A stretch of 45,007 nt of DNA from Acidobacteriota bacterium (GCA_016184115.1 JACPDH010000081.1:1-45007), one strand, 5' to 3'; positions 25,401 through 34,469 are shown, numbered from the stretch's first letter. Program-made: numbers and translations. Notes: generated from the letters alone by a model not told the origin.

Positions 25401-26688
25401 TCGCACGATTCTCATCCGCAACCTTGCCCAGGTTGCCACGCCGTGCGGCGTCGACGCGCGCCGCGGACGCGCGATGCGCGACCTCGCGGTCATTCCGCGT
25501 GCTGCGATGGCGATTCGCGACGGACGCTTCGTCTGGGTTGGTCCGGAGTCCGACGTCCCGTCGGAACTTCGCGCGTCATGCGATGAATTCGACGGGCGCG
25601 GAGGGACGGCGATCCCCGGCTTCGTCGATTCGCACACTCACCTGCCTTTCGCGGGAGCACGTGAGTCGGAGTTCAATCGCCGCATTGAGGGAGAGTCGTA
25701 TTCCTCGATCGCAGCATCTGGCGGCGGAATCGCGTCGACCGTTCGCGCAACACGGAGCGCATCCGAGGCGGAGCTCGCTTCGTTGGTCGCTGGTCGTGTC
25801 CGCACGATGGCGAGGCATGGCACGACGACCGCAGAGGCGAAGAGCGGTTACGGTCTCAACCTCGACGACGAGCTCAAGCAGCTGCGCGCGATCCGTGCCG
25901 CGTCGGCCGACTCGCCGGTACGACTCGTACCGACCTGCCTCGCGGCGCATGAGTTTCCTCCCGACAGGCCAAGAGACGACTCGTCGCGCGAGGAGTACGT
26001 CAACGAGATCGTGTCGAAGATCATGCCTGCGGTCGCTGCGGAGAAGCTCGCCCGGTTCTGCGACGTGTTCGTCGAGGAGGGAGTCTTCACGCGCGACGAG
26101 GGCCGCCGGATCCTCGAGGCGGGCGTCGGCCTTGGCATGCTGCCGAGGATTCACGCGGATGAACTGAGCGACACCGACGGCGCCGCACTCGCGGCCGAGC
26201 TAGGCTGCGCTTCAGCGGACCACCTCATGTACGTCTCGGACCGCGGCATTCGCGCACTCGCCGCGTCGGGCACGGTGGCGAATCTCTTGCCGGGGACTAG
26301 TTTCTTCCTGATGTCAGATCGCTATGCGCCGGCGCGCGCGATGATCGAGCAGGGCGCGATCGTCTCGCTCTCGACCGACTGCAATCCCGGATCGTCGATG
26401 ACCGAATCGATGCAGGTAGTCGTCCAACTCGCGGTCCTTCGGATGAAGATGACGGTCGAGGAGGCGCTGACGGCGGCGACGCTCAATGGCGCGTTCTCGC
26501 TGGGACTTGCGACAGAAACGGGGTCGCTCGAGGCTGGCAAGCGCGCAGACTTCGCGATTCTCGACGCGCCGAGCTACTTCCATCTCGTCTACCACTATGG
26601 CGTGAATCTGGTCGCGTCGGTCTGGCGGGATGGAGTCGACGTGCTGCGTGCTCAGGACTCAAAAAGCGCGTCACAGAGCTTCTCGTAG
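25393..26688 (+). CDS. hutI: Imidazolonepropionase
   Basis: Amidohydrolase of 431 aa that opens the imidazolone ring in histidine breakdown, giving N-formimino-L-glutamate. Metal-binding HxH at His81/His83 (DSHTHLPFAG), the GTTTAEAKSGYGL block, HADELSD, ADHLMYVS and STDCNPGSS are family hallmarks. No hutH, hutU or hutG is nearby; the pathway must be completed elsewhere. The start overlaps the DivIVA-like gene by 8 bp, and the 3' end overlaps the convergent dehydrogenase by 37 bp. Confidence 0.95.
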   Translation: MADRTILIRNLAQVATPCGVDARRGRAMRDLAVIPRAAMAIRDGRFVWVGPESDVPSELRASCDEFDGRGGTAIPGFVDSHTHLPFAGARESEFNRRIEGESYSSIAASGGGIASTVRATRSASEAELASLVAGRVRTMARHGTTTAEAKSGYGLNLDDELKQLRAIRAASADSPVRLVPTCLAAHEFPPDRPRDDSSREEYVNEIVSKIMPAVAAEKLARFCDVFVEEGVFTRDEGRRILEAGVGLGMLPRIHADELSDTDGAALAAELGCASADHLMYVSDRGIRALAASGTVANLLPGTSFFLMSDRYAPARAMIEQGAIVSLSTDCNPGSSMTESMQVVVQLAVLRMKMTVEEALTAATLNGAFSLGLATETGSLEAGKRADFAILDAPSYFHLVYHYGVNLVASVWRDGVDVLRAQDSKSASQSFS

Positions 26689-27581
26689 AGCAGTTTCCCG
26701 ATCGAGGCCTTTGATTCGGCGCTGCAGCCCGCGATGTGCGGCGTGAGAATCAGCCGCGGAGTTTCGGGCCATGCGATTCCGAGGGGAGGCTCCTCGTCGT
26801 AGACATCGAGCGCGAGCCCTGCAATGCGCCCGTCGTCGAGCCGCGCGAGCGCCGCGGGGAGGTCAAGCACGGGGCCGCGACACGTGTTGATCACGATCGT
26901 GGGATGCGGCGACAGGTCGAGCACTTGCGCACCGATCATCCTCGTCGTCTCTTCCGTCAGCGGCACGTGAAGCGTGAGGATGTCGCTCCCCGCGACGAGC
27001 TCGTCGAGTGTTGGAACGAGCTCGGCGCCGCGCTCGCGCGCCGTCTCGACTGTAATGTACGGGTCGTACGCCTTCGGACGCATTCCGAAGGCTCCAGCGA
27101 GACGGGCGACGCGCCCTCCAACCCGACCGAGGCCGACGATGCCGAGTCGATGGCCGCGAAGCTCGCGCCGAGTCGCGCAATCACCGCGGCTCCAGCCGCC
27201 TGAGCGCATCATCCGGTCGTAGAGCCCGACGGTGCGTGTAAGGGAGATCAGGTGGCCGATCACGAGCTCTGCTACAGCGTTCGCGTTTTCTCCTGGGATG
27301 CCCACGATCGTGATTGCGCGCGACGCGGCTGCTTCGAGGTCGATGTTGTCGAGCCCACTCGTCCCCTGAGCGATGATCCGGAGCGAAAGCGCGCTTTCGA
27401 TCACGCGGCGCGTGACCTGATTGTGGGCGCGCGTGACGAGTACTTCGGCATCCCCGATCGCGGCGGCGAGATCCGCTTCCGCGTACGCGGGCTGGATCCG
27501 GATTCCGAGGCGCGCGTCGGCGCTTGCGCGCTCGTGAAAGGAGGGATCGACATCGGCTGCGACGAGCACGCGTACGTTCAT
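26652..27581 (-). CDS. D-isomer-specific 2-hydroxyacid dehydrogenase (SerA-like)
   Basis: NAD-dependent dehydrogenase of 309 aa. Rossmann motif GLGRVG at 150-155, and catalytic triad Arg235 (NTCRG), Glu264 (YDEEPP) and His282 (LTPHIAGCS). It has no C-terminal ACT domain, so it resembles short phosphoglycerate or hydroxypyruvate dehydrogenases; the substrate is not decided. Start ATG 27581 is preceded at 8 nt by TACAAT with no Shine-Dalgarno, indicating a leaderless transcript. Tail overlaps hutI by 37 bp. Confidence 0.92.
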   Translation of the reverse strand: MNVRVLVAADVDPSFHERASADARLGIRIQPAYAEADLAAAIGDAEVLVTRAHNQVTRRVIESALSLRIIAQGTSGLDNIDLEAAASRAITIVGIPGENANAVAELVIGHLISLTRTVGLYDRMMRSGGWSRGDCATRRELRGHRLGIVGLGRVGGRVARLAGAFGMRPKAYDPYITVETARERGAELVPTLDELVAGSDILTLHVPLTEETTRMIGAQVLDLSPHPTIVINTCRGPVLDLPAALARLDDGRIAGLALDVYDEEPPLGIAWPETPRLILTPHIAGCSAESKASIGKLLYEKLCDALFES

Positions 27582-27589
27582 GCGCCGCG

Positions 27590-27595
27590 ATTGTA
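27590..27595 (-). promoter_or_regulatory. -10-like element TACAAT of the dehydrogenase gene (leaderless)
   Basis: TACAAT on the minus strand, 8 nt before the ATG at 27581. No Shine-Dalgarno is present in between. Confidence 0.5.
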
Positions 27596-27652
27596 GCGGC
27601 ACCGCAGATCGGGAAGTATGATTCTCCGCTCCGAGGAGTGCGACAGTTGAGT

Positions 27653-30280
27653 ATGGCAGAGCCCACGAATGAGACACTCAGCGCCTCCAACGGAGGTGCC
27701 GCAGGCGCCTTGTGGCGCCGCGGATGGCGGCGAGCCGGACGGTCGCTCAGGAAGCATCGGTTCGCGACACTCCTGCTCACCACGGTTGTCGCGATCGTCT
27801 TCCTTCCGACCGTCACGAGCCTCCGGCTCCTATCGCCGAACGATGTCTACTACCACTATGACCCCTGGATGTCGCTTGCGACGGCGAGGGCACAAAACCA
27901 ACTAATTCACGACCCGCCGCTCTCGTACTTCACTCTCGTATCACTGCTTCGCGATGGCGAGTCGTTCCATTGGAACCGGCATGTGGGCGGTGGGATCCCC
28001 GGTACCGGCTCAGCAGCGTCCGCTGTGTTGTCGCCCTTCGTACTCATCCCGTCGCTTCTGTTGCCGCTCCAGTGGAGCTACACGGGCATCGTTCTGCTCA
28101 AGCTGACGGTTGCGTTCTGGTTCGCCTATTTCTGGCTCCGTGAGGAGAGACTCGGCAAGCGAGGCTCGGCGGTCGGGGCGATCGCGTTTGCGGTCGCGGG
28201 CTCGACCTCCGTGTGGTGGCTCTGGCAGGGGACGAATGCGACGGCGCTCTATCCCGCGCTGTTCTGGGCGATTGCGCGAATGGCACGGGGAAAACGCAAC
28301 GGACTTCTCCCTCTTGTATTGCTCGGTGTCTCGTTCCTGCTGAGCGGCTACCCCGCGGCCATCGCGTACGGCGTCTACCTCGGGGGCGCATACGCCGTTG
28401 TTTCGTTGCTGCGTTTCCGCCGGCTTCCGCGTCGAGAGCTCGTGACGTTTGCACTGGCAGGCGTTGCGGCGCTCGCAATCGCTGCTCCGTATCTCGATCC
28501 GTTCGTCGGGTTCCTCGGCCGGACCGGGTACCTCGAATCTCGCGCCGATGCCAGCATGAGGGTCTTCTTCCCGCTTGCCCATCTGCGCGCACTCGTTCAG
28601 CCTTACTGGCTTGGCGATCCCGTCGCGCGGTCATGGGTCGGCGACTCGGCACTCGGCCCACTGAACAATTTCGTCGAGGTCACGATCTATCCCGGCGTCG
28701 TCGTGCTCGCGCTCGTGGCGCTTGGGCTCTTCCGTCGGAGGAAAGAGATGCGGTGGTTCTTCGTCGCAGCCTTTGGCGTGATTCTCGCGCTGATGTTCTC
28801 GCCCTCCGCAGGGCGCTTCGTGGCCGACCTGCCGGGCCTGAAATTCTCTCCGCTCGTCCGGCTCCGCGTATTGCTCCCTGTACCGTGCGCCTTCCTGGCG
28901 GCCGCAGGGTTTGGTCTTCTCGATGTGCGACTGCGGCGTTCGGCCTGGCCGGCGATCGGTCTACGAGTGGCGTGGCTGGTGGCGTTGGCCGCTGCGGCGG
29001 ACCTTGCGCTCTTCGCCGCGTGGTTCCATCCCCACAATACGCGAGAGGTTGCATCGCTTCCGGCGTCGAAGGCGCTCGCGTACCTCCGAGCACAGGAACG
29101 TCCATTTCGCGTCGCGCCGACGTTTCTCTACATGATGCCAAACTCGGCGCAGCTCGCAAGACTCGAAGATATTCGCGCTCACTGGGGCGCCGAGCGCGCC
29201 TATCGCGATCTCCTGCGCAGGATCGATCCGCAGAGTGTCGATCAGTCGACTGTAATCACGTTCAACAGCCTTCGGATGAACCTCGACGATCCGGTTCTCG
29301 GAATGCTCAACGCTCGGTACATCATCGAGCCGCCATCGATCGACATCCTTCGGTATCTGATCCAGGAGCGGACGAGATGGGTCGTGGCGCCCGAGGCGCC
29401 GTTCGAGCTCAGCTCCGGGAACAGACTGGCGCGTGCGCTGACCATCGAGAACGACGGGGTCTGGGCAATCGCGATCCCGTTCGATTTTGTTCGTGCCACG
29501 GGGGAGAAACCAGAGCTCGCCGTAACGCTGACGTCAGCGGAGACCGGAGCGCAACTCTTCGCTGCGAGCTTTACTCCCGCGGAGCTTTTGCGGATGCCGA
29601 TTCTGCATGTCCCAACGCGGTCCCATGCGGGTGCGGGTCGCGGCTACCTACTCGAGATGCGCGCGAACGGGGTGTGGATCAACCTGCTCGCATCTGTGGG
29701 GGGGAAGGATGCGGAATCGCTCGCGTGGGGAACGGTCGAGCGGCCGCTGATTCTCGAGCGCGCGTTCAAAGACGGCCGGCTCTTCCGGAATCTCGCCGCT
29801 CTTCCACGCTTCTGGGCGACGTGGGAGGCAGAAGGGATCGATCGCGAATCGTTTCTCTCCTCGGGTGATCTCGACTTCTCGAAAACGGCCTACTTCATGG
29901 GCGCGGTTCCGATCGACGTCCGGAGGGTTGCAGCGGTGCCGCCATCGGCCCGGCGCGTGAGTCTGAGCGTGAAGGAGCGTGCCGACGGCGGATACGAAAT
30001 CATGACGGAATCGGAGGGGGCGTTCGTTCTGAGCTCGTCGGAGAAGCTGACGCCCGAGCTACAGGTCATAGTCGATGGCGTACGTTCGCGCGCGTTGGCG
30101 ATCAATACGATTTTCGCGGGAGTGCTCGTCCCCGCCGGCAGGCATACGGTCGTGTTCGAGCGACGCATCGGGCGAGGCTGGTGGCCGATCTCGGCGATCG
30201 CCCTTGGCCTGGTCGTCCTCACCGCGTGGCGCGAGCGCCGACGCGGGTTCAGTCCTCTCGCTTCGGCGTCGCCACGATGA
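27653..30280 (+). CDS. YfhO-like multi-pass membrane protein
   Basis: A large membrane protein of 875 aa. A basic N-terminus leads into about 11-12 hydrophobic helices to residue 475. An extracytoplasmic region of about 350 residues with mixed beta content follows, then one C-terminal helix and a basic tail. The first loop has the SPNDVYYHYDPW acidic patch typical of YfhO and GT-C-type enzymes, which are thought to use lipid-linked sugars (YfhO acts on lipoteichoic acid in Bacillus). The substrate here is unknown; envelope glycosylation is plausible. A GAGGAG favours the in-frame TTG at 27647 (8-nt gap) over ATG 27653, so two more residues are possible. The 3' end overlaps the convergent methyltransferase by 32 bp. 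Confidence 0.82.
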   Translation: MAEPTNETLSASNGGAAGALWRRGWRRAGRSLRKHRFATLLLTTVVAIVFLPTVTSLRLLSPNDVYYHYDPWMSLATARAQNQLIHDPPLSYFTLVSLLRDGESFHWNRHVGGGIPGTGSAASAVLSPFVLIPSLLLPLQWSYTGIVLLKLTVAFWFAYFWLREERLGKRGSAVGAIAFAVAGSTSVWWLWQGTNATALYPALFWAIARMARGKRNGLLPLVLLGVSFLLSGYPAAIAYGVYLGGAYAVVSLLRFRRLPRRELVTFALAGVAALAIAAPYLDPFVGFLGRTGYLESRADASMRVFFPLAHLRALVQPYWLGDPVARSWVGDSALGPLNNFVEVTIYPGVVVLALVALGLFRRRKEMRWFFVAAFGVILALMFSPSAGRFVADLPGLKFSPLVRLRVLLPVPCAFLAAAGFGLLDVRLRRSAWPAIGLRVAWLVALAAAADLALFAAWFHPHNTREVASLPASKALAYLRAQERPFRVAPTFLYMMPNSAQLARLEDIRAHWGAERAYRDLLRRIDPQSVDQSTVITFNSLRMNLDDPVLGMLNARYIIEPPSIDILRYLIQERTRWVVAPEAPFELSSGNRLARALTIENDGVWAIAIPFDFVRATGEKPELAVTLTSAETGAQLFAASFTPAELLRMPILHVPTRSHAGAGRGYLLEMRANGVWINLLASVGGKDAESLAWGTVERPLILERAFKDGRLFRNLAALPRFWATWEAEGIDRESFLSSGDLDFSKTAYFMGAVPIDVRRVAAVPPSARRVSLSVKERADGGYEIMTESEGAFVLSSSEKLTPELQVIVDGVRSRALAINTIFAGVLVPAGRHTVVFERRIGRGWWPISAIALGLVVLTAWRERRRGFSPLASASPR

Positions 30281-30932
30281 TCAGCTGGTAGGCCAGCAGC
30301 GCCTTCCACAGCTGGGTGATCGGCGCGAGAATCGCCTCCCCAAGCTCGATCAGCCACAACGGAACGTAATCGCCGAATATGAGCCGTATTGGTACTGACG
30401 AGCCGCGAAGCTCGCGAATCTCAAAGCCTGCGGTCTCAATTTCGGCGCGCAGAGAGTCGAACGTGTAGAAGCGCAGGTGGGTCGAATCGAGAATGCCGCG
30501 GTCGCGATAGATGAAGTAGCCGAAAAGAAGACCGACGCGTATCGTCAGATTCGCGATGTTAGGCACCGAAAGGAACACCATGCCTCCCGGGCTGAGTGCC
30601 TCGCGAACCTGTCGGAGGAGAATCGCGGGGTCGCGGAGATGTTCGATGACGTCAGCGAGGAGCACCGCGTCGCATCGTTTCGGGAGTACGTGGACGCGCT
30701 CGAGGTCGGCGATGACTCCATGGTCGAATCTCCGCCTGATCTCCGGGATGCGTCTGGCGTCGAACTCGAACGCGAACGTCCGCTCGAACTGGCTGCGCAC
30801 CGTGTCGCCGATTTCGCCGCCGGCGGCTCCGAGATCGAGGAAACGGCCTCGCACGCCGCTCCTCCGGATCATGTCGATGAGGATCCGGTGGCTGCTCCCG
30901 GCGAAATCCTTGAAGTGGTAGACGGGTGCCAC
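30249..30932 (-). CDS. Class I SAM-dependent methyltransferase
   Basis: Methyltransferase of 227 aa. Motif I is FLDLGAAGGEIG (about residues 31-42), followed by the acidic residue of motif II in FEFD and the LLADVIEHL block typical of the UbiG/BioC-like type 11/12 group. The C-terminal 40 residues are hydrophobic (WLIELGEAILAPITQLW and onward), which suggests membrane association or a lipid or glycan substrate. Start codon GTG at 30932; TATTCT lies 8 nt before it and there is no Shine-Dalgarno, indicating a leaderless mRNA. It is next to the RmlA-type gene and overlaps the end of the YfhO-like gene. Confidence 0.9.
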   Translation of the reverse strand: MAPVYHFKDFAGSSHRILIDMIRRSGVRGRFLDLGAAGGEIGDTVRSQFERTFAFEFDARRIPEIRRRFDHGVIADLERVHVLPKRCDAVLLADVIEHLRDPAILLRQVREALSPGGMVFLSVPNIANLTIRVGLLFGYFIYRDRGILDSTHLRFYTFDSLRAEIETAGFEIRELRGSSVPIRLIFGDYVPLWLIELGEAILAPITQLWKALLAYQLIIVATPKRED

Positions 30933-30940
30933 GGGCGGCG

Positions 30941-30946
30941 AGAATA
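30941..30946 (-). promoter_or_regulatory. -10-like element TATTCT of the methyltransferase gene (leaderless)
   Basis: TATTCT on the minus strand, 8 nt before GTG 30932. TTCGCC sits 17 bp upstream as a poor -35. Confidence 0.45.
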
Positions 30947-30985
30947 GCAGATCGCGACGAGCGGGCGAACGCCTTCGGAGCGTCG

Positions 30986-32071
30986 TTAGAGGATTCCGAC
31001 TTCGCTGTTGTCTCCCAGGTTGAAGCGGTAGGCGATTGGTTTCCGCTTCGTTCGTCCGATTTTGACGTTCCGGCCGATCAGGCTCGCCTCGATGCGCCCT
31101 TCGACGTGGTAGATCTCCGAGTTCTCGAGAACGATCGAGTTTTCGATCTCGGCGTTATTGACGATGCAGTTGGCGCCGATCGAGGTGTAGGGGCCGATGA
31201 ATGCCTGCTCGATCCGCGCATCGGCGCCGATGATGACTGGGCCGCGAACGACGGAGTCAACGATGCGCGCGCCGCTCTCGATTACAACTTTCCCTTCGAC
31301 GCTGCTGGAGCCATCGACCTCGGCGCGGATCTCTCGCTCGAACGTGTCGAGCACCGTGCGGTTCGCTTCGAGCATGTCCTCGATCTTCCCAGTGTCTTTC
31401 CACCAGCCTTTGACCACGTGCGGGTGTACCGCGAGCTCTTGGTCGACGAGCCACTGGATGGCATCGGTGATCTCGAGCTCGTTCCGCCACGACGGTTTGA
31501 TCGCACGAACCGCGCGGAAGATGTTCTTGTCGAACATGTAGACGCCGACGAGGGCGAGGTCCGATTTCGGTTCCTTCGGCTTCTCGGTAAGGCGGAATAC
31601 CTTACCGCTCGCGTCGAGCTCCGCGACGCCGAATTGAGAGGGGTTGGGCACGCGAGTGAGAAGGATCTCGCTGTTGCAGTCGAGCTCCTTGAATTCGTCG
31701 ACGAGCGGCTTGATCCCGTGCTGAAGCAGGTTGTCGCCGAGGTACATCACGAACGGACAGTCGCCGATTGCCGGTTCGGCAATCATCACCGCATGCGCCA
31801 GACCGCGAGGCTGGTCCTGGTCGATGTAGGTGATCTTTGCACCGAACTGCGAGCCATCGCCCGCTGCCGAACGAATCTCGCCTCCCGTTTCGGGAGAGAC
31901 GATGATCGCGATCTCTTCGATCCCTGCTTCGACCATCGCCTCGATCCCGAAGAAAAGAACCGGTTTGTTGGCGACCGGGATCAGCTGTTTCGCGCTGGTG
32001 TACGTCAGGGGCCGCATTCGCGTTCCCTTGCCTCCGGACAGGATGAGCCCCTTCAGTTTCGAACGATCCAT
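30986..32071 (-). CDS. rmlA: Long-form glucose-1-phosphate thymidylyltransferase (sugar nucleotidylyltransferase)
   Basis: A 361-aa nucleotidylyltransferase with the N-terminal signature LILSGGKGTRMRPLT and the PVANKPV and YLGDN blocks. The C-terminal third has left-handed beta-helix hexapeptide-like repeats (from about residue 255). This is the long RmlA/StrD-like form, which makes dTDP-glucose or a related activated sugar for surface polysaccharides. A GAGG sits 6 nt before the ATG, and a good promoter lies 48-76 nt upstream. No rmlB, C or D is in the window. Confidence 0.92.
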   Translation of the reverse strand: MDRSKLKGLILSGGKGTRMRPLTYTSAKQLIPVANKPVLFFGIEAMVEAGIEEIAIIVSPETGGEIRSAAGDGSQFGAKITYIDQDQPRGLAHAVMIAEPAIGDCPFVMYLGDNLLQHGIKPLVDEFKELDCNSEILLTRVPNPSQFGVAELDASGKVFRLTEKPKEPKSDLALVGVYMFDKNIFRAVRAIKPSWRNELEITDAIQWLVDQELAVHPHVVKGWWKDTGKIEDMLEANRTVLDTFEREIRAEVDGSSSVEGKVVIESGARIVDSVVRGPVIIGADARIEQAFIGPYTSIGANCIVNNAEIENSIVLENSEIYHVEGRIEASLIGRNVKIGRTKRKPIAYRFNLGDNSEVGIL

Positions 32072-32118
32072 GCGCGGCCTCGATTGGTGGATTGCTGCCT
32101 CCAGCGGGCAGGAGTCGG

Positions 32119-32147
32119 ATTCTCTGTGCTGATACTCGGGGAGTCAA
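32119..32147 (-). promoter_or_regulatory. Sigma-70-type promoter of the nucleotidylyltransferase gene
   Basis: On the minus strand, TTGACT (32147-32142), a 17-bp spacer and GAGAAT (32124-32119). This gives a leader of about 40 nt before ATG 32071. Confidence 0.6.
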
Positions 32148-32235
32148 GCCCGCGGAGACGGCGAGCGTCCGGCCCAAACCGCCGATAGGGAGATTGCGCT
32201 CATGACGGCGGGACCGAGTTTGCGTTCACAGGGTG

Positions 32236-34416
32236 TTAGAACGAGTTGGCGGATGCGGTGAAGTCGAACAGTGTGCCGACGTTCTGCAAGCTGATCGCGA
32301 TCACGTACTCCTGCGTCGGCACCGGGACCGTGAGGTCACGGTACTCGCCGCGGATGCCCCAGCACGACCCCGAGTAGCCGAGGATGTAGCGCTGCTCGAG
32401 GAAGTCCTCGCGCTCGGCGTCATAACTGAACTGCACGTCGCCACGCAGGCGGTCCTTGACGATTGGCACGCCCGCACGAAGTTGGATCTGGCTCGAATCG
32501 AACGTCGTCTGCTGTTCGTTCTGGTACGTCGCGAACCAGCGTAGCGCGAAGTAGGCACGCGGGCCCTGCAGGTTGACCGAGAGGCTCGACTGCTCGAGCT
32601 CCCGGCTCTCGTTTCCGACCAGCGCGCTGGCGTCGAACGATACATTCTGACTTGGATTCGAGACGAGGCTGAAGGTGATCGGAGAAAACTCCGTCGGGTT
32701 GGTCGAGTTGGGATTGATGGGGCCGGCGAGCGACGCGGCCTGCTTGACGGTGAAGCTCAGAATCTCTCGCGCCGCGGCGCCCTCGCCGCCCTTCTTCGCG
32801 ATGATGCGCTGGACGAGCGAATACTCGACGTAGTCTTCGACGAGGGGGAGCGATGGCGAGTCGACCGTGTCGAACCGGATGACCTGATCGAGATTCTCGA
32901 CCTGGGTCGTGTGCGTGAAGCGGACGCGCGGCTCGATCACGTGCTTGAACCGCTCGAAGCCGCCGAGGTTACCGGAGACGATCTTCGAGAACGACGGCCC
33001 CACGATCTCCAGCAGACCCTGTCCATACGTGCGATCGATGCTCTCATCGACCACCTTGCGGCTCGTTTCATCGAGACTTTGCGTGTAGTAGGTGTAACGG
33101 CCGAGGATTGTCGGCTTCACCGAAAGCCACAGCGGTGTTCGGAGTTGCAGCGAGAGCGTCGGAAAGATATCGCCTCGGAAGTAGTCGGCGTCGTTCGACC
33201 GGAGGTAGCCAGCCGACGATTCGAGCGAATAGTAGAGCGAGCTCGCACCTAGACGGTTCGGATAGACGCGGTACTGTACCGAGGGAAGCTGCTCGTAAAT
33301 CTGCGAGCCGCTGCTGATCAACTGCTCGCGCCGGTCGGCCTTGATGTTGAGTGAGTATTCGCCGGCGTTCTTCGTCAAATAGGCCGACGAGTAGATGTTC
33401 GAGATGGTATTGATCTCGAAATCGTCGTCGAAGCGCCGGAAGAACTCGATGTCGGAGAAATTGGTGAGATCGATGACTCCGCGGAAACCTCCGGGGAGGT
33501 CGTCCTGGGTGTGCTTGTAGGTGTAGCGCCACTTGACCGAATCGCTTCCGTCGAGGTTGGCGTCGGGATCGTTGACGACCTGGCCCTGGAAGCGGCCGGC
33601 TGTCCCTTCCGATGGCACGTAACGCGTGTCGATGCCTAGCGCGTTGAATCCTTCGCTGTAGTAATCACCTTGAAGCGTCGTATCGGCCCACTCGCCATGC
33701 GGGATGAAATACGAGATTCCGACGTGTGTGCCATAGCGGTCGGACGAGCCGAACTTCGGGATCAGGAATCCGCGGGAGCGATCGCGCTTCGTCGGCCAGA
33801 CGATGTAGGGAGTCCAGAAAAGTGGGAGCTTCTTCGCGCGGAATGAAAGGTTCTTCAACCGTGCATAGTCGTCGATCGTGACGACGCCCGTGGAGACGCG
33901 AAACGACCACGCCGGGTTATCGATGTCGCACGACGTGAATACCCCGTCCGTGAGGCGGAACGTGTCGGCGTCGAGCTTCTCGATCTTCGATCCGGAGAAG
34001 AAGATCGATCCCTCGAATGCGGCTCGCGCGTTGAAGAGCGTCCCGATCTTGCTGTCGAGGTTGAAGATCGCCCGTTCGGCCGCGAGTCGGTTCGTCCCCT
34101 GGTCGATGACGACATTACCCTGTGCGTCGACGTCGCGCGTCTTGATGTTGACTGTCACGCGATCGGCGCTCAGCTTCACATCCTGGTACTCGACGACGAC
34201 GTTTCCCTCCAGGATCGCGTACTCGTCTTTCACGGCCTCCTGGCGGTCGAACTTCCATTTGATCTTGCCTCCCTTACCCGCGCTCGAGAAATCGAAGCGG
34301 AATTTCGAATCCTCCCGATAGACCCGATCGATCTCGGGGCTCGGATTGACTTGCGCGGAGAGGGAAACGGTGAGGTACGCGGCAAGGACGGAGATGATCG
34401 CGGTTCGGAGCTTCAT
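32236..34416 (-). CDS. lptD: LPS-assembly outer membrane protein LptD
   Basis: A 726-aa outer-membrane protein that inserts lipopolysaccharide into the outer leaflet. A signal peptide covers residues 1-21. An LptA-like periplasmic domain (about 65-165) is followed by a beta-barrel with alternating aromatic strands from about residue 195, and ends in a C-terminal strand with terminal Phe. Only two cysteines are visible, Cys163 and Cys685, matching in position the second of the non-adjacent disulfides in E. coli LptD. It shows that the organism is diderm and probably makes LPS. The -10 element TACAAT lies 21 nt before the ATG. Confidence 0.93.
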   Translation of the reverse strand: MKLRTAIISVLAAYLTVSLSAQVNPSPEIDRVYREDSKFRFDFSSAGKGGKIKWKFDRQEAVKDEYAILEGNVVVEYQDVKLSADRVTVNIKTRDVDAQGNVVIDQGTNRLAAERAIFNLDSKIGTLFNARAAFEGSIFFSGSKIEKLDADTFRLTDGVFTSCDIDNPAWSFRVSTGVVTIDDYARLKNLSFRAKKLPLFWTPYIVWPTKRDRSRGFLIPKFGSSDRYGTHVGISYFIPHGEWADTTLQGDYYSEGFNALGIDTRYVPSEGTAGRFQGQVVNDPDANLDGSDSVKWRYTYKHTQDDLPGGFRGVIDLTNFSDIEFFRRFDDDFEINTISNIYSSAYLTKNAGEYSLNIKADRREQLISSGSQIYEQLPSVQYRVYPNRLGASSLYYSLESSAGYLRSNDADYFRGDIFPTLSLQLRTPLWLSVKPTILGRYTYYTQSLDETSRKVVDESIDRTYGQGLLEIVGPSFSKIVSGNLGGFERFKHVIEPRVRFTHTTQVENLDQVIRFDTVDSPSLPLVEDYVEYSLVQRIIAKKGGEGAAAREILSFTVKQAASLAGPINPNSTNPTEFSPITFSLVSNPSQNVSFDASALVGNESRELEQSSLSVNLQGPRAYFALRWFATYQNEQQTTFDSSQIQLRAGVPIVKDRLRGDVQFSYDAEREDFLEQRYILGYSGSCWGIRGEYRDLTVPVPTQEYVIAISLQNVGTLFDFTASANSF

Positions 34417-34437
34417 GCGGTCGGTTGTCGCCTGCGC

Positions 34438-34443
34438 ATTGTA
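34438..34443 (-). promoter_or_regulatory. -10-like element TACAAT upstream of lptD
   Basis: TACAAT on the minus strand, 21 nt before the lptD ATG, in the 53-bp gap after ribF. No strong -35 is seen. Confidence 0.4.
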
Positions 34444-34469
34444 ACCGCTACCTGCACGATTCGTTCAGC

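Noticed and set aside
30926-32188. A 420-codon open frame on the plus strand
   Set aside because: It runs antisense over the nucleotidylyltransferase gene and is full of Asp, Arg, Val and Glu in the pattern expected from the opposite strand of GC-rich coding DNA. The minus-strand protein has clear family motifs.
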